This document shows positions 7,318 through 13,724 of a DNA stretch of 44,126 nucleotides, piece after piece. The position numbers were made by a program, and so were the translations under genes. The DNA lies in NCBI GenBank assembly GCA_011523385.1, contig WTGX01000030.1, positions 1 to 44,126 of the forward strand, read 5' to 3'. Each line of letters starts with the position of its first letter. Positions within the stretch are counted from its first letter, which is position 1. This DNA is from Nitrospira sp. Its GTDB lineage: Bacteria; Nitrospirota; Nitrospiria; Nitrospirales; UBA8639. The notes under the pieces are model-generated. The model worked only from the letters and a program-made list of their open reading frames with translations, was not told the origin of the DNA and made no database searches.

Positions 7318-7614
7318 ATGGCAAAGATACAGACCCGGCCGTGGGACGCGGCGGATTACCTGGAGACCAAGGAAGACGTCGTTCTCTACCTTGAAGCGGC
7401 TTTTGAAGACGGCGACCCGGGACTGATCGCGGCTGCGTTAGGAGACGTTGCGAGGGCCAAGGGGATGACGAAGGTGGCTGCCGACGCCGGTTTGGGTAGG
7501 GAGAGCCTGTATAAGGCACTGTCACCCGGCGGCAATCCGGAGTTCGCCACCGTACTCAAGGTTATGCGAGCCTTGGGCCTCCGGCTTCACGCATCCGCTT
7601 CGACCGCTCGATAA
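7318..7614 (+). CDS. HigA-type antitoxin (addiction-module antidote, HTH)
   Basis: A 98-residue DNA-binding antitoxin of the family described as probable addiction module antidote protein. The N-terminal part includes TRPWDAADYLETKEDVVLYLEAAFEDGDPGLIAAALGDVARAKGM. The helix-turn-helix follows: TKVAADAGLGRESLYKALSPGGNPEFATVLKVMRALGL. A strong ribosome-binding site (AGGAGG) precedes the ATG by 5 nt. The toxin partner just upstream has lost its middle, so this is now an antitoxin without a full cognate toxin. It probably still represses its own promoter through the inverted repeat at 7173-7194. Confidence 0.9.
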   Translation: MAKIQTRPWDAADYLETKEDVVLYLEAAFEDGDPGLIAAALGDVARAKGMTKVAADAGLGRESLYKALSPGGNPEFATVLKVMRALGLRLHASASTAR

Positions 7615-7673
7615 AAATTGATGGGGGAATCGGCAAGAATCGTATATGTTCCTTCATTCGCTGACAGCCTCGC

Positions 7674-7771
7674 GGGACGGCACCCTTCGGCTTCGCTTCC
7701 TTCGACTTCGCCCGTTCGCTTCGCTCAGGGCAAGCTCAGGACAGGCAGGGCAGGCTCCGGCTGTCCCCTAC
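7674..7771 (+). repeat. Full-length family A dispersed element, 98 bp
   Basis: The element begins GGGACGGCACCCTTCGG and ends GTCCCCTAC, so the termini are inverted (GGGAC / GTCCC). The interior contains TCCTTCGACTTCGCCCGTTC, GCTTCGCTCAGGGCAAGC and TCAGGACAGGCAGGGCAGG. It is the same length as, and differs at only a few positions from, the copy at 36676-36773 inside a coding gene. It lies between the antitoxin gene and the convergent dehydrogenase. Confidence 0.9.
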
Positions 7772-7815
7772 GAAAACCATGGTGGGGAACGTTTTTCGGC
7801 TCAGCGTTCGATGAT

Positions 7816-8868
7816 TTAAGGCACAAGGATGATTTTTCCGAACATCTTGCGGGCGAGCATCCGTTCCTGGGCTTGGCGGGCTTCGGATAAGGGGAAGACC
7901 GAGTCCACGACCGGACGGACGGTTCCGGCTTCGATGAAGCGGCTGGCTTCCACGAGTTCGTCACGGGTACCCATGTAGGATCCCCTGATCGTCAATTGCC
8001 GGGAATAGACGTAGCGCATATCCAACGGACTCTCCGGTCCGGAGGTCGCGCCGCAGGTAACTAACCGTCCCCCGCGCGCCAACGATCGCAGGCACTGGTC
8101 CCACACGGCCTGACCGATATGCTCGATGACCACGTCCACGCCGCGGCCATCGGTGAACGTTTGGACTCGCTGGGTCACGTCCTCCCTGGTATGATTGATC
8201 ACCATATCCGCTCCGATCGCTTCGGCTTTTTCGATTTTGTCGTCGGTTCCCACCGTGCTGATCACGCGCGCTTCGAGCAGACGGGCGAGCTGGATCGCCA
8301 TGCTGCCGACGCCGCTCCCGGCTCCCATCACCAACACGGTTTCTCCGGGTCGAACGTCAGCCAGGGTTTTCACCATGTGCCAGGCCGTCACCGAGACCAG
8401 GGGATAGGCTGCGGCCTGTTCAAAGGTCAACCCGGAAGGCATCGGCAGGAGGTTTCCGGCAGGAACCTTAACGTATTCCGCATAGCCTCCGTGAACCCCG
8501 GCGCCCAGTAGATGGTACGTCGGGCAGAAATTATCCTTCCCGGCCAAGCAGGACTCGCACTGCCAGCAACTGATGCCCGGGGAAACGACAACGGGTTGTC
8601 CGATCTGATACGGCGCGTCCGTACCCTCCCCGATTTGTTCGACCACGCCACTCACGTCGCACCCGGAAATATGCGGAAGCGGGATCGTGTAATTGGGGAT
8701 CCCCTGACGGATCCAGATGTCCAGGTGATTGAGCGCGCAGGCTTTGACCCGGACGAGGACTTCCCCGGCCTTGAGAACAGGGAGCGGAACGTCTTCAAAC
8801 GTGAGCCGTTCCGGACCGCCGTGTCGATGAAAGGTGACGGCTTTCACGAACTTCTGAGAGGGAGTCAT
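7816..8868 (-). CDS. Zinc-type alcohol dehydrogenase / quinone oxidoreductase-like (MDR)
   Basis: A 350-residue medium-chain dehydrogenase/reductase. It has the GroES-like catalytic domain (residues 1-150) and a Rossmann fold with the dinucleotide loop GAGSGVGSMAIQLA. The structural-zinc cysteines are intact (CWQCESCLAGKDNFC). The residues that usually bind the catalytic zinc are not: the first ligand position is in ACALNHLD (Asn) and the GHE motif is GCD. That pattern is seen in NADPH-quinone reductase-like members carrying a structural zinc, so a reductase without catalytic zinc is plausible. Length is normal. It lies downstream of the PhzF-like gene, separated by an inverted-repeat pair, and is probably transcribed separately. 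Confidence 0.85.
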   Translation of the reverse strand: MTPSQKFVKAVTFHRHGGPERLTFEDVPLPVLKAGEVLVRVKACALNHLDIWIRQGIPNYTIPLPHISGCDVSGVVEQIGEGTDAPYQIGQPVVVSPGISCWQCESCLAGKDNFCPTYHLLGAGVHGGYAEYVKVPAGNLLPMPSGLTFEQAAAYPLVSVTAWHMVKTLADVRPGETVLVMGAGSGVGSMAIQLARLLEARVISTVGTDDKIEKAEAIGADMVINHTREDVTQRVQTFTDGRGVDVVIEHIGQAVWDQCLRSLARGGRLVTCGATSGPESPLDMRYVYSRQLTIRGSYMGTRDELVEASRFIEAGTVRPVVDSVFPLSEARQAQERMLARKMFGKIILVP

Positions 8869-8876
8869 CCTTAAAT

Positions 8877-8991
8877 TCCCCTCCTTTGTAAGGAGGGGTC
8901 AGGGGAGGTAGAGCTTGCGGCTATCATGGCGAACCCCGCTCCATGAGCAGTTGACTCTACCCCACCTATCCTCCCCTTACAAAGGGGAGGG
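8877..8991. repeat. Inverted pair of family C repeats
   Basis: Positions 8877-8913 (TCCCCTCCTTTGTAAGGAGGGG ... GGTAGAG in sense, split by one base run) and 8955-8991 (CTCTACCCCACC ... CCTTACAAAGGGGAGGG) are inverted copies of one element. Together they can form a long hairpin between the dehydrogenase and PhzF genes. A third copy is at 31955-31991. Confidence 0.75.
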
Positions 8992-9010
8992 AACAACAGA
9001 CAATTTCCGG

Positions 9011-9943
9011 CTAGAACAGGAGTTTGCCTTCGGCTACCATCACGGCTTGGCCGCCCACCTTGATCTCCTGGATGGCATCGTCATCGGAGAACACCTGGAC
9101 CGTAATCCGGGAGGGCCGGTCGATTTCATAGCCCTGTTCCATGAACACTTCGGTGGTCGGGCCGACGTCCACGACGCCGTTTTTGACAAGATACGCGCCG
9201 AGGGCTCCACTGGCGCTGCCCGTGGCCGGGTCCTCCCAGATCCCGATTGGCGCCGCGAACATGCGTGTATGCACGTGCGCCCATTCCTCCACGGTCACCG
9301 TCGTAAAAACCATGATGCCGCTGGCGCCGAGTTTATCGCAGACCTCCCTCGTGCCGGCCGGATCGGCTCGAATCGATTTCACGGCAGTCAGGGTCCGGAC
9401 CGGCACGATGGCCACCGGCAGGCCGGTCGACACCACTTCGATGGGCAGGTGGGTTTCCGCAATGGCGGTCTTGTTGACTCCCAAGGCCCGGCTGACTTCG
9501 TAGAGATCCTGAATACTTTCGGCCGTTCCCAAAAATTGCGGCTTGGGTTGGGTCATGAAGACGTTGTCCACCTGTCCGTCCATCACGTGCAATTCCACGG
9601 GAAAGAGGCCGATATTGCATTCGAAGACGTACCGCGTCACGGGTTGCGTCACGGGAAATTTTTGTAGCGAGCTGAGAACGAAAAAGGTGCCGATCACCGG
9701 ATGGCCGGCAAACGGAATTTCCTGGGTGGGAGTAAAGATACGAAGTTTGACGATCGCCGCCGGGTCCGTCGGCGGCACCACGAAGACGGTTTCCGAGAGA
9801 TTCATCTCACGGGCGATCTGTTGGAATTCCCGCTCGGTCAAATCCGTGGCGTCGGCAATCACGGCCACGGGATTGCCGCCGAACGGTGCGTCCGCGAACA
9901 CGTCCGCCTTGTAAAATGGGAGCGATCTGGTAGGAGTCGTCAT
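9011..9943 (-). CDS. PhzF family isomerase/epimerase-like protein
   Basis: A protein of about 310 residues with the diaminopimelate-epimerase-like double fold of PhzF proteins. Conserved features are PFYKADVFADAPFGGNPVAVI at the start, the catalytic glutamate in MNLSETVFV, IPFAGHPVIGTFF in the first half, and EDPATGSASGALGAYLV in the second half. PhzF isomerises a dihydro-hydroxyanthranilate in phenazine synthesis, but most genomic homologues act on unknown substrates and no other phenazine genes are here. The start is uncertain: ATG at 9943 fits the family best; ATG at 9964 adds seven residues. It lies about 60 nt downstream of a radical SAM gene on the same strand, probably in one transcript. 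Confidence 0.85.
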   Translation of the reverse strand: MTTPTRSLPFYKADVFADAPFGGNPVAVIADATDLTEREFQQIAREMNLSETVFVVPPTDPAAIVKLRIFTPTQEIPFAGHPVIGTFFVLSSLQKFPVTQPVTRYVFECNIGLFPVELHVMDGQVDNVFMTQPKPQFLGTAESIQDLYEVSRALGVNKTAIAETHLPIEVVSTGLPVAIVPVRTLTAVKSIRADPAGTREVCDKLGASGIMVFTTVTVEEWAHVHTRMFAAPIGIWEDPATGSASGALGAYLVKNGVVDVGPTTEVFMEQGYEIDRPSRITVQVFSDDDAIQEIKVGGQAVMVAEGKLLF

Positions 9944-10003
9944 ACGCGGGGAACCCGTAGCCACGTCCCCGCCCGCACGATGGAGCTAAAGATCGTCACC
10001 ATG

Positions 10004-11242
10004 TTACGCACTGAACGGCAAGGCCTCGTACTCGGCAGCCCAGGGATTCCGAACGTAGTCTTCCACGAAATTTTGCAGGGTCCCGTTCCGGTAGAGTCGT
10101 GCATTGGCGAATTTGGTGTCGATCTTATGGAGAATCTTGACCTTCACCCCGGTCTTCTTCGTGAATTCGTCCAGGGTCACGCCCTTGATATCCATGTTCG
10201 TCCCCCGTCCCGATTCCATGATGCACTTGGGGACGTGGAGTCGCTTCTGACCGGTCAACCGTTCGCGGATGTCCTCAAAGGTGAGCAGCACGGTGCAATC
10301 GGAATCGCCGCCCAGCGTCGTATTCGGCACAAACAGGAATCGCGCGCGGTTCTTTCGATACATGTTCAGGATCTTATGGACGCTCTTGGCCATCACGACC
10401 GTATCTTTTTTCTCCAGTTCCAGGGAATCGAACGCGCTCACGATGCGCTTCCGGTTGAGAAACGCGGTCACGTAGGCTTCGGTGTGGATCGTGGTCAAAT
10501 TCGGCAACCCGGCGTCGTAAATCCGTTCGGCTTCCACGCCCAGCGCCTTCCTCCCCTGGCGCATGAGACCGGCGGTCTCGTCCGTGACGCCCCGCACGGG
10601 CGTGAGACAGCCCATCCACAACACGCATTTCTGATTGACTTTCGAAATCTCCTTCGCATCCTCGGACATGGTATGTTCGTCAAACGCGTAAAAATTGGCC
10701 GATGACACCGCGGGGCCGTCCAGCACTTTCATCAGGTGCCGCACGGAGGGCGCATGCGGCATCATCTGTTGCCGGTATTGACTCAGGGTGATGACCGACA
10801 ATTCAAAATTGATCCGGCCGGGATATTGCTCCGCCAGCTTGTGAATCTTGGGTACGTGGACGAATCCCACCGTGAAAAATTGAATGTTCTTGTCGGTGTA
10901 TTTCAGAAAGTCTTCAATCCATTCCATGGCCTTGGGGTGGAGGAACAGGTCGGTCCATTCCATGTATTCATTGCCGCCCAAACACCAGAATTGCATGGGG
11001 TCCGTGGGCTTCGCATTGATGTAATTGAGGATGAATTCCCAATCATCCTGCGTGGTTTTCGGCGGGTCCTGGGTTTCGCGGTAGGAATGGTCGAGTTCGT
11101 AGCAGAACGTACATTCGACCGGGCACTTCTTCCCCAAGCTCAAGGGGATTTTGCCCGCGTCCATTTCGCGGATCAATACTTCCCGATAACCTTTGTCCTG
11201 AAGCACCAGCGTCGGCTCCAGGACCGGCAGGTCCCGTCCCAT
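10004..11242 (-). CDS. Radical SAM protein of unknown function
   Basis: A 412-residue radical SAM enzyme. The cluster motif is CPVECTFC with C40, C44 and C47, preceded by IPLSLGKKC and followed by YELDHSYRET. The partial TIM-barrel continues with FWCLGGNEYMEW and FELSVITLS. The C-terminal part (from about residue 280) has TTLGGDSDCTVLLTFEDI and KCIMESGRGTNMDIKGVTLDEF, which I do not recognise as a SPASM or B12 domain. Additional cysteines occur, but a second cluster-binding pattern is not clear. The substrate is unknown. It is immediately upstream of the PhzF-like gene. A pair of B12-binding radical SAM genes follows on the other side of a small J-like gene. Confidence 0.85.
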   Translation of the reverse strand: MGRDLPVLEPTLVLQDKGYREVLIREMDAGKIPLSLGKKCPVECTFCYELDHSYRETQDPPKTTQDDWEFILNYINAKPTDPMQFWCLGGNEYMEWTDLFLHPKAMEWIEDFLKYTDKNIQFFTVGFVHVPKIHKLAEQYPGRINFELSVITLSQYRQQMMPHAPSVRHLMKVLDGPAVSSANFYAFDEHTMSEDAKEISKVNQKCVLWMGCLTPVRGVTDETAGLMRQGRKALGVEAERIYDAGLPNLTTIHTEAYVTAFLNRKRIVSAFDSLELEKKDTVVMAKSVHKILNMYRKNRARFLFVPNTTLGGDSDCTVLLTFEDIRERLTGQKRLHVPKCIMESGRGTNMDIKGVTLDEFTKKTGVKVKILHKIDTKFANARLYRNGTLQNFVEDYVRNPWAAEYEALPFSA

Positions 11243-11288
11243 TGTTAGCCCCGTTCTCCTTGTCCGTGTTCACTCATTCGTTGACAAT

Positions 11289-11353
11289 ACCCCCTCACCC
11301 CAACCCCCGGATCAAGTCCGGGGCAGGCTCTCTCCCGGAAGGAGAGGGAGGAG
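11289..11353. repeat. Low-complexity CCCTCACCCCAACCCCC repeat
   Basis: An intergenic C-rich stretch, then GATCAAGTCCGGGGC and TCTCTCCCGGAAGGAGAGGGAGG. It contains the hairpin CTCTCCCGGAAGGAGAG. It separates the radical SAM gene from the divergent J-like gene and resembles widespread intergenic repeats. Confidence 0.5.
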
Positions 11354-11447
11354 AAGCGCGATAAGATCGCGCGGCTACGAATGCACTTATTGACACCACC
11401 ACGACGCGTTTGCCACACTTCGAGGCGCGAGAACCCGGTTCACGATA

Positions 11448-11717
11448 ATGCCTTTACCGCCTGCAAACACGGACGAGCCCGTTACCAAGGCTCTCGAACT
11501 CTTCAATCTCACCCTGCCACTGAACTCCACGACGCTGCACCAACGCTATCAGGAACTGCTGGTGACCTGGCATCCGCACCGGTACGCGAACCTGACCAAC
11601 AATCCCACCAAGTATATGCAAATGTACAAGAAAGCGGAGGCGATGACCAAGGAAGTACAGGCCGCGTACACACTGCTGAAGGAGTATCTGGAACACCACG
11701 GTCACACGCCTTCCTGA
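11448..11717 (+). CDS. Small J-domain-like protein with altered HPD motif
   Basis: An 89-residue protein built like a J-domain: KALELFNLTLPLNSTTLHQRYQELLVTWHPH (helices I-II), a loop, then KYMQMYKKAEAMTKEVQAAYTLLKEYLE (helix III and the usual AAY-LL ending). The invariant HPD tripeptide that activates Hsp70 reads HPH, so canonical stimulation of DnaK is doubtful. It is the only plus-strand gene among the radical SAM/PhzF genes. It converges on the second B12-binding radical SAM gene, with a dispersed repeat filling the gap. No other domain is present. Confidence 0.7.
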   Translation: MPLPPANTDEPVTKALELFNLTLPLNSTTLHQRYQELLVTWHPHRYANLTNNPTKYMQMYKKAEAMTKEVQAAYTLLKEYLEHHGHTPS

Positions 11718-11763
11718 CCCTTCGGCTCCGCTTCGCTCAGGGCAGGCTCCGGCCCGCCCCTAC
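11716..11763 (+). repeat. Short family A element between two convergent genes
   Basis: The element reads ACCCTTCGGCTCCGCTTCG, CTCAGGGCAGGCTCCGGCC, then GCCCCTAC. It fills the space between the J-like gene (ends 11717) and the convergent B12-radical SAM gene. The TAG stop of the latter (11760-11762) lies in the element's GTAGGGG end. Confidence 0.75.
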
Positions 11764-13724
11764 GACGTGGTCGAATGGCTGACCACCCGCGCCATGCCCG
11801 GTTCCCCCTCTTTGCCGCCTTCGGGGTCCACCTTGGCCACCGGCCACGTGATCAACCCCGCCACGGTATCGGGCGCGGCATCGGCCGGACTGTGCCGGGT
11901 GGCATAGATCTGCGGCAACCGGTTCGTGCCGAACCGTGAAATGTAGAGGAAGATCTGCTCGCGGGCGTTGATCCGCACGGCCCAGGGTTCGAAATCGTTC
12001 TGGTAAAACTCCTCGCACAACTGCATGGCATCCAGGCAATTCAGCCCCCCCGGTTCGTTCAGCGTGTAATAGTAATCCAGGGGCATATCGTATTCGTCCT
12101 GTTTCTGAATCGTGATGCCGAATTTGTCGGGATTCCTGACCATCGGCGTATGGCGATAAGCCACGAAGTAAAACAACTCGACCGAATGGATTTCCGTTTT
12201 GTTGTCGATCAGGAATTGGCGCGTGTCCTCGGCTTCTTCCCTGGTCTCGCCCGGGAATCCGTAAAACGCCATGACGTGATTCCAAATCCCCGCCTTCGCG
12301 GCTTCCCGTAAATTGTTTTCGATCACGCTCTTCCGCGCGTGCTTGTCCATGAGTTCCAGGACGCGCTCATTGGCCGACTCCATCCCGTAGTACAGGGTCT
12401 TGCAGCCGGACTCCGCGGCCAGTCGCCAGGTTTCAGGATCCTGAAGCGTCTCTTCAAAGCGGATTAACGTGGTCCACTTGATGCCCACCTGTTCTTCCAC
12501 CAGGAGTTGGGACACCTTTTTGAAGAGCGCGGGCGGATAGGATTCGTCGGCAAAGAGAAAGTGATCGGCCTGATAGAGTTCCTTGAGGGCCTTGACTTCC
12601 CGGACCACGTCATGGGCCGGCTTGCCGCGGTACTGGTCGAAGTACCCTTGCCCGTGATCGCAGAACGTGCACCGCCCCCAGTAACAGCCCCGGGTCGCCA
12701 GGTACGGAAGGATGCGCGTAGGCACGAAATAGGAATCCAGGGGCAAACCTTGAAAATCGGGCAACGGGAGCGCCGTGGTCTTTTCCGTATAAATCTCCGA
12801 ATTGATCCGGACGTGCCCATTTTCCCGGTACATCAAGTTGGGCAGCGATTGCCACGTGCGATCCCCTGCCAGGGCCTCCAACAACCACACGAGCGCATGT
12901 TCGCCCTCATACATGATGGCCGAATCGAACACGGACGAGAAAAACGGCTCCTGTTTCGCCAAGTCTTCTTGAAGCCGCGTGATCACGTTGCCCCCGACGG
13001 TGACGTGGATATCCGGGAACGCTTCCTTGATCATTTTGCAGAACGTGAAGCCCGCGATCATTTGCATCTTCGTCCCGATGGAGACGCCGACCACTTCGGG
13101 CCGCTCTTTGCTGACCAACGGCAGCACCAATTGCCGGCACACGTCCCGGTACACGTTTACCTGCTCATCGTCCAAACACTCGAAGACTTCGCTCGAAACC
13201 CCGGGCCGGTAGCCCAAATTGCTCTCCATGGGGTAATACACGAGCGAAGCGGGAAAATACGCCGCGGAGATGTACCGCATGACGTCACGAAACACGTTCA
13301 ACGCCCATTCGAGTTTATCGGCCTCGTAGAAATCGTCGCTCCGGTTGATGCGTTTCGCTTCCTCGGCGTTCGCGGCCAATTCCATCACGTCGAAGGCCAG
13401 GGCTTCCTCCAAACAGGCTTTCTGGTCGATCTCTTTTTCACTCAACCCCGCGCCCTTGGCTTCGAGTGTCTTCAGTTGTTGGACCATGCGCGCGTTGACC
13501 CAGATCAGGAACATGTCACTGAAGAACAATTCGTACATCTCGATGTTGATGTCCCGCTGCACGACCTCATGCCCGTTTTCCCGGAGCACGGCCGTGAGAC
13601 TGGGCAACGCCAGGTACGGAGCCGTGGGCACCCACTCCGGCGGGAAAAGCAGCATGGTCTTCAACTTCCGGCCGCTCTTGGTTTTTGACGACGCGTTGTC
13701 GACGTGGATGAGGGAAGAAGACAT
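11760..13724 (-). CDS. B12-binding-domain radical SAM protein, second of a tandem pair
   Basis: A 654-residue enzyme. The N-terminal half resembles a cobalamin-binding domain with a long helical insertion: TMLLFPPEWVPTAPYLALPSLTAVLRENGHEVVQRDINIEMYEL. The insert is followed by PEVVGVSIGTKMQ and HVTVGGN. The canonical DxHxxG cobalamin motif is absent, as in many members. The radical SAM core starts near residue 340 with YLATRGCYWGRCTFCDHGQGY, where the first two cysteines are four residues apart (CX4CX2C). Its ATG overlaps the TGA of the upstream paralogue (TGATG), so translation is coupled. Substrate unknown. The stop codon lies in a dispersed repeat, so the C-terminus may have been altered by it. 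Confidence 0.88.
   Translation of the reverse strand: MSSSLIHVDNASSKTKSGRKLKTMLLFPPEWVPTAPYLALPSLTAVLRENGHEVVQRDINIEMYELFFSDMFLIWVNARMVQQLKTLEAKGAGLSEKEIDQKACLEEALAFDVMELAANAEEAKRINRSDDFYEADKLEWALNVFRDVMRYISAAYFPASLVYYPMESNLGYRPGVSSEVFECLDDEQVNVYRDVCRQLVLPLVSKERPEVVGVSIGTKMQMIAGFTFCKMIKEAFPDIHVTVGGNVITRLQEDLAKQEPFFSSVFDSAIMYEGEHALVWLLEALAGDRTWQSLPNLMYRENGHVRINSEIYTEKTTALPLPDFQGLPLDSYFVPTRILPYLATRGCYWGRCTFCDHGQGYFDQYRGKPAHDVVREVKALKELYQADHFLFADESYPPALFKKVSQLLVEEQVGIKWTTLIRFEETLQDPETWRLAAESGCKTLYYGMESANERVLELMDKHARKSVIENNLREAAKAGIWNHVMAFYGFPGETREEAEDTRQFLIDNKTEIHSVELFYFVAYRHTPMVRNPDKFGITIQKQDEYDMPLDYYYTLNEPGGLNCLDAMQLCEEFYQNDFEPWAVRINAREQIFLYISRFGTNRLPQIYATRHSPADAAPDTVAGLITWPVAKVDPEGGKEGEPGMARVVSHSTTS

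Noticed and set aside
7618-7890. Open frame of 90 codons after the HigA-type gene
   Set aside because: It is made of the 98-bp repeat plus the antisense end of the dehydrogenase; no start signal or domain.
9011-9943. Phenazine biosynthesis operon
   Set aside because: Only a PhzF-like gene is present; the family is widespread outside phenazine producers and no phz neighbours occur.
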